From Paenibacillus sp. MMS20-IR301 (lineage in GTDB: Bacteria; Bacillota; Bacilli; Paenibacillales; Paenibacillaceae): a stretch of 64,000 nucleotides of DNA. The DNA lies in the NCBI RefSeq assembly GCF_032302195.1, contig NZ_CP135275.1, positions 5,338,001 to 5,402,000 on the forward strand. Direction: 5' to 3'. Positions 36,422-45,324 of the stretch are shown piece by piece. Numbering within the stretch: position 1 is the first letter of the stretch; each line of letters opens with the position of its first letter. The position numbers and the translations under genes are program-made. The notes below the pieces were generated by a model. It did no database searches. It was not told the origin of the DNA and saw nothing but the letters and a program-made list of their open reading frames with translations.

Positions 36422-36715
36422 ATGGCTAATACACTGCTCAGCATTCAGGTAATTCCCAAGACTCCTAATAATGAGGACTCCATCCCTTACGTGGACACGG
36501 CAATTGAGGTAATTCAGCAGTCGGGGGTTAAGCATCAGGTGAATCCGCTTGAAACGACGATGGAGGGCGAGCTTACCGAGCTGCTTGAGGTTGTGCGGCA
36601 AATGCATGAGGCATTGATTGCCAAGGGCAGCCCAAGCGTGATCTCGCAGATCAAAATCGCCCATAACCCGGGCGGCATCAGCATGGACAAGCTGACGGAG
36701 AAATACCGGCCGTGA
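36422..36715 (+). CDS. Thiamine-binding protein, MTH1187/YkoF family
   Basis: 97-aa ferredoxin-like fold protein of the MTH1187/YkoF-like family, known to bind thiamine or related pyrimidines. Typical elements are LLSIQVIPKT at the start, GVKHQVNPLETTMEGE and a C-terminal MDKLTEKYRP. It overlaps the permease start by 4 nt (GTGA), so it is translationally coupled to the transporter. It may act as a cytosolic binding or sensing subunit. Confidence 0.88.
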   Translation: MANTLLSIQVIPKTPNNEDSIPYVDTAIEVIQQSGVKHQVNPLETTMEGELTELLEVVRQMHEALIAKGSPSVISQIKIAHNPGGISMDKLTEKYRP

Positions 36716-37473
36716 GAAGCACCTGGAGACTGATCTGGCCGCCCCTTGTGGCGGTCATCTTTTTTCTGGGCGTCTGGCAGTTAGCGGTCTCCCTGTTCCA
36801 TATCCCGGCCTATCAGCTCCCGAGTCCGGCGGATATTGCGCGTGAAACGAAGGGTAATGCTTCCGGCATCTGGGCCCATACGGCGGCTACCCTCCGGCTG
36901 ACCCTGGTCGGCTTCCCGGTCGGCACAGGTATCGGCCTCATTGTAGCCCTGCTGCTGCATCTGCTGCCCTGGCTTAAGCGGGCCATCTATCCGCTGCTGA
37001 TTCTCAGCCAGAATGTGCCTTCCATCGCTCTTGCACCGCTGCTGATTGTCTGGTTCGGCTTCGGGCTGCTGCCTAAGATTGTTCTAATCACTCTCGTCTG
37101 CTTTTTTCCGGTCGCCGTTGCCGCTATGGGCGGGCTGGCGCAAAGTGACGGGGTAATGATGAATTATATGAAGATGGCCGGGGCAAGCAAATGGCAAATC
37201 TTCACCAAGCTGGAGCTGCCCGGCTCCCTGCCCGCGCTCTTCTCCGGACTCAAAATCTCCGCAACCTACGCCGTCATGGGCGCCGTCGTTGCCGAGTGGA
37301 TTGGCGCAGACAAAGGGATAGGCTATTATCTGCTGCTCCAGAAAGCTTCTTACCGCGCAGACCGGATGTTCGTCGCCATTGCCGTTATTGTGCTGCTGAG
37401 CCTCGTGCTGTTCGCACTGATTGCGCTGCTGGAGAAGTGGCTGGTGCGCTGGAAGCCGCGTAAAGAGGCATAG
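36712..37473 (+). CDS. thiX: Thiamine-precursor ABC permease (ThiX)
   Basis: 253-aa inner-membrane permease of the SsuC/TauC class with six helices and the EAA loop MKMAGASKWQIFTKLELPG. The GTG start at 36712 overlaps the stop of the preceding gene. Third gene of the riboswitch operon. Confidence 0.9.
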   Translation: MRSTWRLIWPPLVAVIFFLGVWQLAVSLFHIPAYQLPSPADIARETKGNASGIWAHTAATLRLTLVGFPVGTGIGLIVALLLHLLPWLKRAIYPLLILSQNVPSIALAPLLIVWFGFGLLPKIVLITLVCFFPVAVAAMGGLAQSDGVMMNYMKMAGASKWQIFTKLELPGSLPALFSGLKISATYAVMGAVVAEWIGADKGIGYYLLLQKASYRADRMFVAIAVIVLLSLVLFALIALLEKWLVRWKPRKEA

Positions 37474-37539
37474 CCTTTATGGAAGGATATTCACCCGGAA
37501 GCAGCCTGCTTACGGGCAAAGAAGAACGGAGGGTCCGAC

Positions 37540-38382
37540 TTGTCTCATCTTACTGATATTAAACTTACCAAGACGGACGGTATTGACACCAGCCGCCTTG
37601 AGCACCGGAACATTACGCCTGCACTGGAGGTCAGCGGGGTCTCGAAGACCTTCACCCACCGCCGCCGGGAAACCCCGGTCCTCCATGATGTCTCGTTAAA
37701 GGTAGCGCCTCAGGAGTTCGTCTCCATTGTCGGCCCGTCCGGCTGCGGCAAAAGCACCCTGTTCCACATTATCGGCGGCCTGACGCTGCCCGATGCCGGA
37801 ACCGTCCGGATGGACGGCAGCGAGGTCACCGGAGCGCGCGGCAGGATCAGCTACATGCCGCAGCAGCCCGCCCTGTTCCCTTGGCGGAGCATCCTCGACA
37901 ACGTCCTGCTCGGCACCGAGCTGCAGGCGGCACCGCAGCCGGGTGCCCGCGAGGCTGCTCGGCACTGGCTGGCCAAGGTCGGCCTCAGCGGGTTCGAGCA
38001 CGCTTACCCGCATATGCTGTCCGGCGGCATGCAGCAGCGCGCCGCCTTCCTGCGGGCCCTGCTGTCGCCGCAGGAGCTGATGCTGCTCGACGAGCCGTTC
38101 AGCGCGCTGGATGCGCTGACCCGCGAGCAGATGCAGCGCTGGCTGCTGGAGCTGTGGGAGGAGAACCGCCGCTCCGTGCTGTTCATCACCCACAACATCG
38201 AAGAGGCGCTGCTGCTCTCCAGCCGCATCTACGTCTTCTCCGGACGGCCCGGTTCAGTCATCCACAGCGTGGATGTCCCTTTCCCTCGTCCGCGCCGTGA
38301 AGAGGTACTGGACGCGCCGGAGTTCCTCCGGCTGAAGCGCCAGCTCTCGCAGTGGATGCGCGAGGAGCAGGCGAAGGGTTAG
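37540..38382 (+). CDS. thiZ: Thiamine-precursor ABC ATPase (ThiZ)
   Basis: 280-aa ATPase with Walker A GPSGCGKST, Q-loop MPQQPALFPW, signature LSGGMQQRAAFLRAL, Walker B LMLLDEPFSALD and switch His in ITHNIEEA. This is the SsuB/TauB/ThiZ pattern. The TTG start follows GGAGGG at 6-7 nt. The N-terminal ~25 residues before the ATPase fold are not conserved, so a later start cannot be excluded. Last gene of the TPP-controlled operon. Confidence 0.9.
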   Translation: MSHLTDIKLTKTDGIDTSRLEHRNITPALEVSGVSKTFTHRRRETPVLHDVSLKVAPQEFVSIVGPSGCGKSTLFHIIGGLTLPDAGTVRMDGSEVTGARGRISYMPQQPALFPWRSILDNVLLGTELQAAPQPGAREAARHWLAKVGLSGFEHAYPHMLSGGMQQRAAFLRALLSPQELMLLDEPFSALDALTREQMQRWLLELWEENRRSVLFITHNIEEALLLSSRIYVFSGRPGSVIHSVDVPFPRPRREEVLDAPEFLRLKRQLSQWMREEQAKG

Positions 38383-38837
38383 ACTTAGCCGCGCTGCCGC
38401 AGTATGGCCGGATGGTTTGGCCGGGGGCAGGGAGGTGCGGTACTATTTAATTGGATTTATGACACTTAATTTCTTCGCTCTATCTTCTGTGACGGGATTA
38501 GTTGGATTTTCTACACTTAATTCTTTCTATTTTACCCATTCTAGCTAGTATGAGTGAAATTAAGTGTTGTTTTTCCAACTATTACAGCGCATATAGAGAT
38601 TTCCCCATTTTTAAGTGTCGTTTTTCCACTTAATTCCCTGCAGCCCACTACTGCCAGCATCCTCATGCTCCCCAGCTTACCCTCACCGCTATCCACAACA
38701 CTCCAACACTCTATTTTACTCAACTTCCAAGCACCGTCCGCTGCCCAACCTCCTGCCCGATTCTCCATCGCCAATTATGCCGCTACAGCAAAAATTCTAA
38801 TCACCCTCCCGCCGGCAATTACCGCCAGTCCCCAACT
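38383..38837. other. Intergenic region with inverted motif array
   Basis: 455 nt between convergent genes. No gene seen. Most of it is the motif array at 38451-38637; the rest (38640-38837) is T/C-rich, low in G, and without recognisable signals or a clear terminator. Confidence 0.55.
38451..38637. repeat. Four-copy inverted motif array (TTGGA...ACACTTAATT)
   Basis: Two forward copies, TTGGATTTATGACACTTAAT (38451-38470) and TTGGATTTTCTACACTTAAT (38502-38521), face two inverted copies, ATTAAGTGTTGTTTTTCCAA (38559-38578) and TTAAGTGTCGTTTTTCCA (38611-38628). The array can fold into long hairpins. Confidence 0.7.
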
Positions 38838-39440
38838 CTACATCCAGCCCTTCTCCTCCGCCAGACGCACCGCTTCAATCCGGCTTTTCACTTCCAGCTT
38901 ACCGAGAATCTCCGAGATGTAGTTGCGGACAGTGCCATAGGAGAGATGCAGCGCCGAAGCGATTTCCCCCGCGCTTTTGCCCGCTCCGGCCAGCTTCAGA
39001 ATCTCCCGCTCACGGTCTGACAGCGGGTTCTCTTCGCGCAGGCTGCCGAAGACCAGCTCCGGGGATACCTCGCGGTGTCCGGCCATGACCCGGCGGATTG
39101 CCTCCGCCAGCTTGTCCACCGGCTCATCCTTCAGCAGATATCCCTGTATCCCGGCCTTCACGCCCCGCTCAAAATATCCCGGACGGGCGAAGGTGGTCAG
39201 GATGATGATTTTGGTGGCACAGCCCCGCGATTTCAGGATCTCCGCCACCTCCAGGCCGCTCATCAGCGGCATTTCAATATCCATCAGACAGACATCCGGC
39301 TGAATCCGTTCAATTAATGCCAGTGCCTCAGCTCCGTCCCCGGCTTCCCCGGCCACCTCAATATCATCCTCCAGATCCAGCAGCGAGGCCATCGCCCCGC
39401 GCAGCAGCCGCTGATCCTCGGCAATCACAATGCTTATCAT
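38838..39440 (-). CDS. yvfU: NarL/LuxR-family response regulator (YvfU/DesR type)
   Basis: 200 aa: receiver with acidic EDQR and phospho-Asp in VCLMDIEMP, then a LuxR-type helix-turn-helix (SDREREILKLAGAGKSAGEIASALHLSYGTVRNYISEI, about residues 135-175). It overlaps the kinase gene by 4 nt and ends the four-gene operon. The yvfRSTU order (ATPase, permease, kinase, regulator) matches Bacillus subtilis. Confidence 0.88.
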   Translation of the reverse strand: MISIVIAEDQRLLRGAMASLLDLEDDIEVAGEAGDGAEALALIERIQPDVCLMDIEMPLMSGLEVAEILKSRGCATKIIILTTFARPGYFERGVKAGIQGYLLKDEPVDKLAEAIRRVMAGHREVSPELVFGSLREENPLSDREREILKLAGAGKSAGEIASALHLSYGTVRNYISEILGKLEVKSRIEAVRLAEEKGWM

Positions 39441-40606
39441 GCTGTTTCTCCATCCTTTCCTTCCTTGACTACTCTTGGAGTTACCACAGTCAGCAGCGTT
39501 CCGCCGCCGGCCAGCGGAGTCAGGCTCAAAGAACCGTCAATCAGCGCGAGCCGCTCGGCCATCCCCTTCATGCCATTGCCGTCCTGGCGGTGTGCCTCTC
39601 CCTCAGCCCCCCGGCCCTGCTGTCCGGCCCCGATTCCAACGCCGTTATCCTCCACCGTTATCCGCACCTCTCCGGCCGTCATTGCAATGCCGATCCGGCA
39701 CAGATTCGCCCGGCTGTGCTTGACGATGTTCGTCACTGCCTCCTTAATGCAGAGGCTGAGGATATTCTGCGTCAGGTCGGATACTTCCGGAAGCGCCGCA
39801 TCACCGTCGACTTCCAGCACGATCTCTGCACTGCGCAGCATCTCCCCGGCTTCAGCCAGCTCTTCTGCCACAGAGACCGCACGCATCTCCGAGACCAGCT
39901 CCCTTACCTGGCGCAGCGCAGCGCGGGAAGTGCGCTGAATCTCCCGCGCTTCGGCCTGCGCCCGCTCCGGATTCTTGGAGACCAGCTTCTCGACAAGCTG
40001 GCTCTTGAGTGTAATCAGCGACAGAGTATGGCCCATTGTGTCATGCAGATCACGGGCAATCCGCATCCTTTCCTCGCGCTTGACCATCTCCTTGATGACC
40101 TCATTGGCCTGATCCAGCTCCTTCTCCAGCATCCGCCGGCGGTTCATCGAGCGGATGCCAAAGGGCGAAATCAGCATCATCATAACAAAAGGAAACAGGA
40201 ACAGGCCCTCCGTAGTGTAAACTTGGCCAAAGCATACAATCGCCAAACCAATCACCATCACTGTAAATACTGCAAAAGCCTTTTTGAACCTGCGCAAATC
40301 AGTGTACCAGCCGATAAAGTTACTGGTGAAAAAACCCATATACAGATTGTAAGGACTGAACACAAGGCATAACACCGTAATCAGCAGCATCTGCAGCCCC
40401 AGCCAGACGGAATACGTTCGGCCTACCGACCAGTAGAGCTGACGGTACGTAACCGTGAACAGCACAACCAGCGCGTACCCTGCCATCAGCTTTAATCCGC
40501 TGTACCCTTTAAGATTGAGGACCGGGAACACCAGATAGATCAGCCAGATAAAAGGGAAAAAGCCAAACCTTTGCGGGAAGAACCGGAACTGCTTAAGTGC
40601 TGCCAT
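39437..40606 (-). CDS. yvfT: DesK/YvfT-type sensor histidine kinase
   Basis: 389 aa with about six N-terminal membrane helices. A HisKA_3 dimerisation domain has phospho-His in ARDLHDTMGHTLSLI, then a HATPase with NIVKHSRA and VEDNGVGIG. The pairing with a NarL-type regulator and an ABC exporter is typical. Six-nt gap to the permease gene. Confidence 0.9.
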   Translation of the reverse strand: MAALKQFRFFPQRFGFFPFIWLIYLVFPVLNLKGYSGLKLMAGYALVVLFTVTYRQLYWSVGRTYSVWLGLQMLLITVLCLVFSPYNLYMGFFTSNFIGWYTDLRRFKKAFAVFTVMVIGLAIVCFGQVYTTEGLFLFPFVMMMLISPFGIRSMNRRRMLEKELDQANEVIKEMVKREERMRIARDLHDTMGHTLSLITLKSQLVEKLVSKNPERAQAEAREIQRTSRAALRQVRELVSEMRAVSVAEELAEAGEMLRSAEIVLEVDGDAALPEVSDLTQNILSLCIKEAVTNIVKHSRANLCRIGIAMTAGEVRITVEDNGVGIGAGQQGRGAEGEAHRQDGNGMKGMAERLALIDGSLSLTPLAGGGTLLTVVTPRVVKEGKDGETA

Positions 40607-40612
40607 TGTACA

Positions 40613-41353
40613 TTACACCGCTTCCTGTTTTTTTCGGATATACACCGATAATAGCATAAATACGGCCAGGTAGCCGGCGAGCAGTAGCACTGAATCCCAC
40701 TTCGGCGACTCTCCGCTCACAATGGCCCACGCCCCGCTTCCATAATTGTAGGAAGGCAGCCACTTTCCGATGCTTTGCATGATTTTGGGCATAATCTCCA
40801 GGGGCATCCACATCCCTCCGGCTACTGCCAGTCCCATGTAGAGCACGTTGCTCACTCCGCTGGCCGTATCCACCCGCTTCATTGAGCCGATAATCGTACC
40901 GAGCGCGAGAAATGGCAATGAACCCAGGATCAGCCACAGCCCGCTAAGCAGCCATTCTGCAGCAGACAGCGACACCCCGTTAATCAGATAGCCGGCCACA
41001 AAGATGCACAGCACCGAGAAGAGATGCATTACGGTTTGGCCAAACATTTTTCCCAGAAAATAAACTGATGCCGGCAGCGGAGTAATCCGGATGTACGTAT
41101 TCCAGCCCTGGGTCCGTTCCTGCACCAGCCGGATGCCGAGCGTCATGATCGCCGAGCCCATCACACTGAAAGCCGCCATCGACATGAGATAATGCGCCTG
41201 CCACTGCGGGGCATCATCCGTTCCTGTGTTAACCACCTTCGTAAATATAAAATAGAACATAATCGGCATGAGCAGCGACCAGAACACATAATAGGGATTG
41301 CGGATAATCCGCAGCAGCTCCGCCTTGCATTGGGCCATCATTTGTTTCATCAT
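40613..41353 (-). CDS. yvfS: ABC-2 type permease (YvfS type)
   Basis: 246 aa with six hydrophobic segments and the ABC-2 signature region around residues 150-200 (LGTIIGSMKRVDTASGVSN; GMWMPLEIMP). Its start overlaps the ATPase gene by 4 nt. Forms an exporter with YvfR; substrate unknown. Confidence 0.85.
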   Translation of the reverse strand: MMKQMMAQCKAELLRIIRNPYYVFWSLLMPIMFYFIFTKVVNTGTDDAPQWQAHYLMSMAAFSVMGSAIMTLGIRLVQERTQGWNTYIRITPLPASVYFLGKMFGQTVMHLFSVLCIFVAGYLINGVSLSAAEWLLSGLWLILGSLPFLALGTIIGSMKRVDTASGVSNVLYMGLAVAGGMWMPLEIMPKIMQSIGKWLPSYNYGSGAWAIVSGESPKWDSVLLLAGYLAVFMLLSVYIRKKQEAV

Positions 41354-42267
41354 TGTGCTTTCTCCTCCAGGCTCATAGTCAGCTGCTCGAACGCTTCATC
41401 CAGCTTCCCCTGATCAATTTGAACATCCTTTACCGCCAGCCCCCCTGTAAAAATAGCCCGTAGTGCCTCATCTGTACTCTCCGTTGTTACATGCAGCCGT
41501 CCGTTCTTCTCATAGCAGCCTTCAATCCCCGGCAGCTTCAGCAGCTGTCCCCGCAGCTCTGCAGGATCACCCAGCGGCAGGAAGGAAAGAGACTTCTTGA
41601 CGATCCGGGACTTAATCTCCTCCGGACTGCCGTCTGCAGCAAGTGCTCCGCGGTTAAACAGCAGGATCCGGTCGGCGATATCCTCCGCTTCCTGCAGATA
41701 GTGGGTGGTAAAAAGGATTGTTTTGCCCTTGGCGGCCAGCCCCTTCACCGTCTCCCAGAAATGCCGCCGGGCGTTAATATCCAGTCCCACCGTCGGCTCA
41801 TCGAAGAACAGCAGCTCCGGGTCCCCTGCCAGCGCCAGTGCGAAGCTGAGGCTGCGCTTCTGGCCGCCGGACAGCTTCTCGGCGAAGCGGCTGAGATCTG
41901 CCGGCGCAAGCCCGGTGGCCTCAAGCAGCACATCCATCTCCATCGGCTTGGGATAATAGCTGCGGATCAGCGACAGAATTTCCCGTACCTTCAGCCGGTC
42001 CATCACGCTTACCTCCTGCAGCATGGCGCCGGTCCGCTCACGCACCTTGACATCCTTGGGCGGAAGTCCGAACACCCTGACACTTCCTTCCGTCGGCTCC
42101 AGCAGGCCCAGCAGCATGGATAAGGTGGTCGTTTTACCCGCCCCGTTCGGTCCAAGCACCGCCGTAATCGATCCCCGGCTAATGGTGAAGCTGACATTAT
42201 CGACTGCTTTTTTATCCTGGAAGCTTCTGCTGACCCCGCTTATTTCAATGATGTGTTCCTGTTCCAT
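41350..42267 (-). CDS. yvfR: ABC transporter ATPase (YvfR type)
   Basis: 305-aa DrrA/CcmA-like ATPase: Walker A GPNGAGKTT, signature LSGGQKRSLSFALALAG, Walker B ELLFFDEPTVGLD, switch His in TTHYLQEAE, then an exporter-type C-terminal extension. First gene of the operon; its upstream region has three GGTGACA half-sites. Confidence 0.9.
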   Translation of the reverse strand: MEQEHIIEISGVSRSFQDKKAVDNVSFTISRGSITAVLGPNGAGKTTTLSMLLGLLEPTEGSVRVFGLPPKDVKVRERTGAMLQEVSVMDRLKVREILSLIRSYYPKPMEMDVLLEATGLAPADLSRFAEKLSGGQKRSLSFALALAGDPELLFFDEPTVGLDINARRHFWETVKGLAAKGKTILFTTHYLQEAEDIADRILLFNRGALAADGSPEEIKSRIVKKSLSFLPLGDPAELRGQLLKLPGIEGCYEKNGRLHVTTESTDEALRAIFTGGLAVKDVQIDQGKLDEAFEQLTMSLEEKAQ

Positions 42268-42347
42268 CCTGGATCCCTCCGTATCTGTTAGCCCTCTCGG
42301 CTATATTTCTATAGTACCGGAGGCTGTAATAGAACATCAGTAAGGAC

Positions 42348-42377
42348 TGTCACCGGTTACAGGTGACAACTGTCACC
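42348..42377. promoter_or_regulatory. Three GGTGACA half-sites upstream of yvfR
   Basis: TGTCACC (42348-42354), GGTGACA (42362-42368) and TGTCACC (42371-42377) give one inverted pair with 7-nt spacing and a tighter palindrome GGTGACA-AC-TGTCACC. A minus-strand -10-like TACTAT lies near 42309 without a good -35. Plausible binding site of the YvfU-type regulator. Confidence 0.6.
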
Positions 42378-42762
42378 CAGGCTTCTTTAGCACAAACAGC
42401 AACGGCGATGCGATTCTTCTGGGGCGTACCCGATTTAGCGGGAAGTTAGCGTGAAATATAGGGATTATTGATTGCGATTTGAACAAATGCTGTCATGGCT
42501 TACCCCGCGGCAGGCAGGAGCGATGATTAATGGTGTGATGTAACCATTGGGAGTGCGGGTGCAGCAGCCCTCTCGTTCAGTCCGATTTGAGCAGGAGCAT
42601 AGGCAATTTTCCTCTTGAGTTTCCCGCCGTCCAGCCCCACTGGAATCAGCCCAATTGTATATGAAAAACCGTTTACATTCGGTCTCCACGGAGGGGATTG
42701 GGCCGAATGCGCTGTTAGTTACCCTGATTACCTCGTACAGCCCACTTCGAGCGGAATTAAAG

Positions 42763-42811
42763 GCGTTTAGTGGGGGCGTTAGTAGGAGCGTTGGTGGAAG
42801 CGTTAGTGGAA
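42763..42811. repeat. Short tandem repeat GCGTTAGTGGRR x 4
   Basis: Copies start at 42763, 42776, 42788 and 42800 (GCGTTTAGTGGG, GCGTTAGTAGGA, GCGTTGGTGGAA, GCGTTAGTGGAA). Confidence 0.65.
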
Positions 42812-42866
42812 TTGAGTTCCACCACCGAATCCTCATGGCAGGCTACAGCCCCCTAATAGCAAACAA

Positions 42867-42891
42867 GCCCTCCCCCTTTATCGGGGAGGGC
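42867..42891 (-). terminator. Terminator of the nitroreductase gene
   Basis: GCCCTCCCC (42867-42875) pairs with GGGGAGGGC (42883-42891); on the minus strand TTGTTTGCT follows. Confidence 0.65.
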
Positions 42892-42943
42892 CTCAAGCAC
42901 CAGCGGTCTGCCTTTGCCTTTGCCAGCAGCATCTGTCTGCCGC

Positions 42944-43696
42944 TTAGCGCTGCATGAATCCTTTATTCAGCAGGAACTCCTTCATATGCAGCCGGGAAGG
43001 CTGGGTCTGGCGCTTCGCCATCATCTCTGACCAGGCGGTATCGCTCTGTCCGCCGGTCCGCTCACGCATATAGTCCCGCGAGATGTCGTCGTACACCCCG
43101 GCCTGCTGCACAGTGGTTCCGGCGTCATAGCGGTTATGATGCAGCACCGCAGCCAGCGGCAGGCGCGGCCGCACCCCATTCACTGCGGCCGGGTAGCCGA
43201 GGCACATGCCGAATACCGGATAGACCAGCTCGGGCAAGCCTAGCAGTTCAGCCGCCTTGGCAATTTCGTTGCGGATGCCGCCGATATAGACAATTCCAAG
43301 CCCCAGCGACTCAGCTGCCACGGCAGCATTCTGTGCCGCCAGAGCAGCATCAACAGTAGCGACGATCAGATTCTCAGTCGTATCCTCATACGATTCCGTT
43401 CCCTGCAGATGGGGAGCCGCAGCCTCACGCAGCCGGTAAAGGTCGGCACACCAGACCAGGAACACCGGACACTGCTCAATATATGCCTGATTACCCGATA
43501 AGGCGGATAACTGCGCTTTAAGCGGCTGCTCTGTAACGGCAATAACCGAATAAGCCTGGACATTGCTGGAGGTAGACGCCATTTGGCCCGCCCCGATAAT
43601 AGCTGCCAGCAGCTCATCGCTGACCGGCTTGTCCTGAAATTGACGGACGGAAGTATGGCGGTGCAGCAGCTTGATTGTTTCACTTACAGGTTGCAT
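42944..43696 (-). CDS. nfrA: NADPH-dependent FMN nitroreductase (NfsA/NfrA family)
   Basis: 250-aa flavoprotein of the NfsA/FRP/NfrA1 group that reduces nitroaromatics, quinones or flavins with NADPH. FMN-binding motif HTSVRQFQDKPV is at the N-terminus, and GLGIVYIGGIRN plus FGMCLGYPA are in the second half. Length matches the family. It follows the MocR-type gene by 81 nt on the same strand but likely has its own promoter. Confidence 0.88.
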   Translation of the reverse strand: MQPVSETIKLLHRHTSVRQFQDKPVSDELLAAIIGAGQMASTSSNVQAYSVIAVTEQPLKAQLSALSGNQAYIEQCPVFLVWCADLYRLREAAAPHLQGTESYEDTTENLIVATVDAALAAQNAAVAAESLGLGIVYIGGIRNEIAKAAELLGLPELVYPVFGMCLGYPAAVNGVRPRLPLAAVLHHNRYDAGTTVQQAGVYDDISRDYMRERTGGQSDTAWSEMMAKRQTQPSRLHMKEFLLNKGFMQR

Positions 43697-43777
43697 CTTC
43701 AGTCCACCTCTCTATTCTCAGTACTATGGCATATTATGAACATATTTGTGCACGGAGACAACCTGAAGCGCCGCTCC

Positions 43778-45121
43778 TCACCATCCGCTTCCCCGCTTCA
43801 CTTCCTGAATAATGGCCGCAACTGCCGCATCAATCTGTTCGAACCCGGCCCGGGAAATGCTGATACGGATGAATTTATCCCGGTCACGGTAGCCGGATAC
43901 GTAGAATCCATTGCCGGGGACAACGCTGATCCCCCGTTCATCCAGCCGCTTGACCAGCCGCTCCAAATTTACGGTTACCGGCAGCTTGAACTGCATATAT
44001 ATCCCGGAACTGTCCGCAGAGGCTTCAATTAGACCTTCCGTATTATGCCGCTGAAGCGCCTCATATACTGCCTGAATTCTTTTGGCATACATGGCTTTAA
44101 TGTTGTGCCTGTGATGCCCGTACATGCCATTCTTGATATAGACCTCAAGCGCCGCCTGGGAGAGCAAGGAGGTGTCCGTATACCCTTTATACGCGCGGAA
44201 GGTCTCCAGCAACGGTTCGGGCAGCACAACGGCACCCAGTCTGAGGCCCGGAAAGATAATTTTGGAAAAGCTCTTCATATAGATAACACGGGAAGTCTGA
44301 TCATAAGCATACACAGGATTGAAATGCCGCCCGGTCCCCAGATCGGCCATATAATCATCCTCAGCGATATATACATCATATTTGCCGGCCAGTCCCGCAA
44401 TGGCCTTCCGCTCCTCTGGGCTGTAGGACGTTCCAAGCGGGTTATGATACCTCGGCATAGTATAAAAAAATTTAAACCGGCCGCTCGCAAATTGCTCCTC
44501 CAGCTCACGCAGGTTAATTCCGGCTGCAGAGCGGCTGATTCCGCTCACGGGCAGTCCCTCCGCTTCCAGATACCGCAGATAGATATCATAACCCGGCTGT
44601 TCTACAAGGATCTCCGTTCTGCCGCCCGGAAACGGCATTCTGGCCAGAATCTCCAGTGCCTGCTGGATTCCGGAAGTGACGATAATCCGCTCCGCCTTGG
44701 CAAAAACCTGATACTCCGCCAGATGCGACACCAGCGTGCGGCGCAGCGTATCCAGCCCCAGCGCATCTCCATAGGTGAACAGATGATACTTATACTGGTC
44801 GATCGCCTTATTGAGGCAATGCTGGAAATCCAAGTACGGAAATACATTCAGGTCAGGCGAAGCCGAGGCCAGATCAGTAGTCACTCTGCCGCCCGCCGGC
44901 CCGGAATCCTCCGTCTTACCTACCACGTAATAGCCGCTCTGCGGAATGGAATAGATCACATGTGTTCTCTCCAGCTCCGCGTACGCGCGCAGAATGGTGC
45001 TTACACTACAGCTGTAGAATTCAGCAGCACTGCGTACAGAGGGCAGCTTGTCCCCTGGACGGTAATGCCCCTCCTTCATCCGCTTCTCCATTTCAGCTAT
45101 CACCGCATGAAACTTTCTCAC
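43778..45121 (-). CDS. MocR-type regulator (GntR HTH fused to aminotransferase)
   Basis: 447 aa: N-terminal GntR winged helix (GHYRPGDKLPSVRSAAEFYSC) joined to a fold-type I aminotransferase domain. The PLP lysine lies in YMKSFSKIIFPGLRLGAVV, with the aspartate in IAEDDY. MocR proteins use PLP to sense amino acids or vitamin B6. It is divergent from an EamA exporter, with an 18-bp perfect palindrome between them, so it probably controls that exporter. Confidence 0.92.
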   Translation of the reverse strand: MRKFHAVIAEMEKRMKEGHYRPGDKLPSVRSAAEFYSCSVSTILRAYAELERTHVIYSIPQSGYYVVGKTEDSGPAGGRVTTDLASASPDLNVFPYLDFQHCLNKAIDQYKYHLFTYGDALGLDTLRRTLVSHLAEYQVFAKAERIIVTSGIQQALEILARMPFPGGRTEILVEQPGYDIYLRYLEAEGLPVSGISRSAAGINLRELEEQFASGRFKFFYTMPRYHNPLGTSYSPEERKAIAGLAGKYDVYIAEDDYMADLGTGRHFNPVYAYDQTSRVIYMKSFSKIIFPGLRLGAVVLPEPLLETFRAYKGYTDTSLLSQAALEVYIKNGMYGHHRHNIKAMYAKRIQAVYEALQRHNTEGLIEASADSSGIYMQFKLPVTVNLERLVKRLDERGISVVPGNGFYVSGYRDRDKFIRISISRAGFEQIDAAVAAIIQEVKRGSGW

Positions 45122-45202
45122 AGTCCGCCCCCGTCCGGCTTTAATTCATGTTCTTGTATCATACTACCCTATTCTGCTTCATGCGCCCTGCAAGGATCAG
45201 CC

Positions 45203-45220
45203 AACTGTACCGGTACAGTT
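45203..45220. promoter_or_regulatory. 18-bp palindromic operator between mocR-like and eamA genes
   Basis: AACTGTACCGGTACAGTT is a perfect palindrome in the 203-nt divergent region. It is the most likely binding site of the MocR regulator. Confidence 0.65.
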
Positions 45221-45324
45221 AAGCAAAGCTGGCATTGCTCCACTGCCGATTTCCCTTTAATTTTAAAATAACAGATCTGATGTTTCACCGCATCCGGTTC
45301 TTTCAGCAAAAGGAGATGTTATCT

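Larger units (their letters stand above)
42268..42943. other. Intergenic region between yvfR and nfrA
   Basis: About 675 nt. The left end holds the yvfR promoter and operator (42309-42377). The middle (42380-42760) shows no gene or motif I recognise. The right part holds a 12-13-bp tandem repeat (42763-42811) and the nfrA terminator (42867-42891). Confidence 0.5.
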
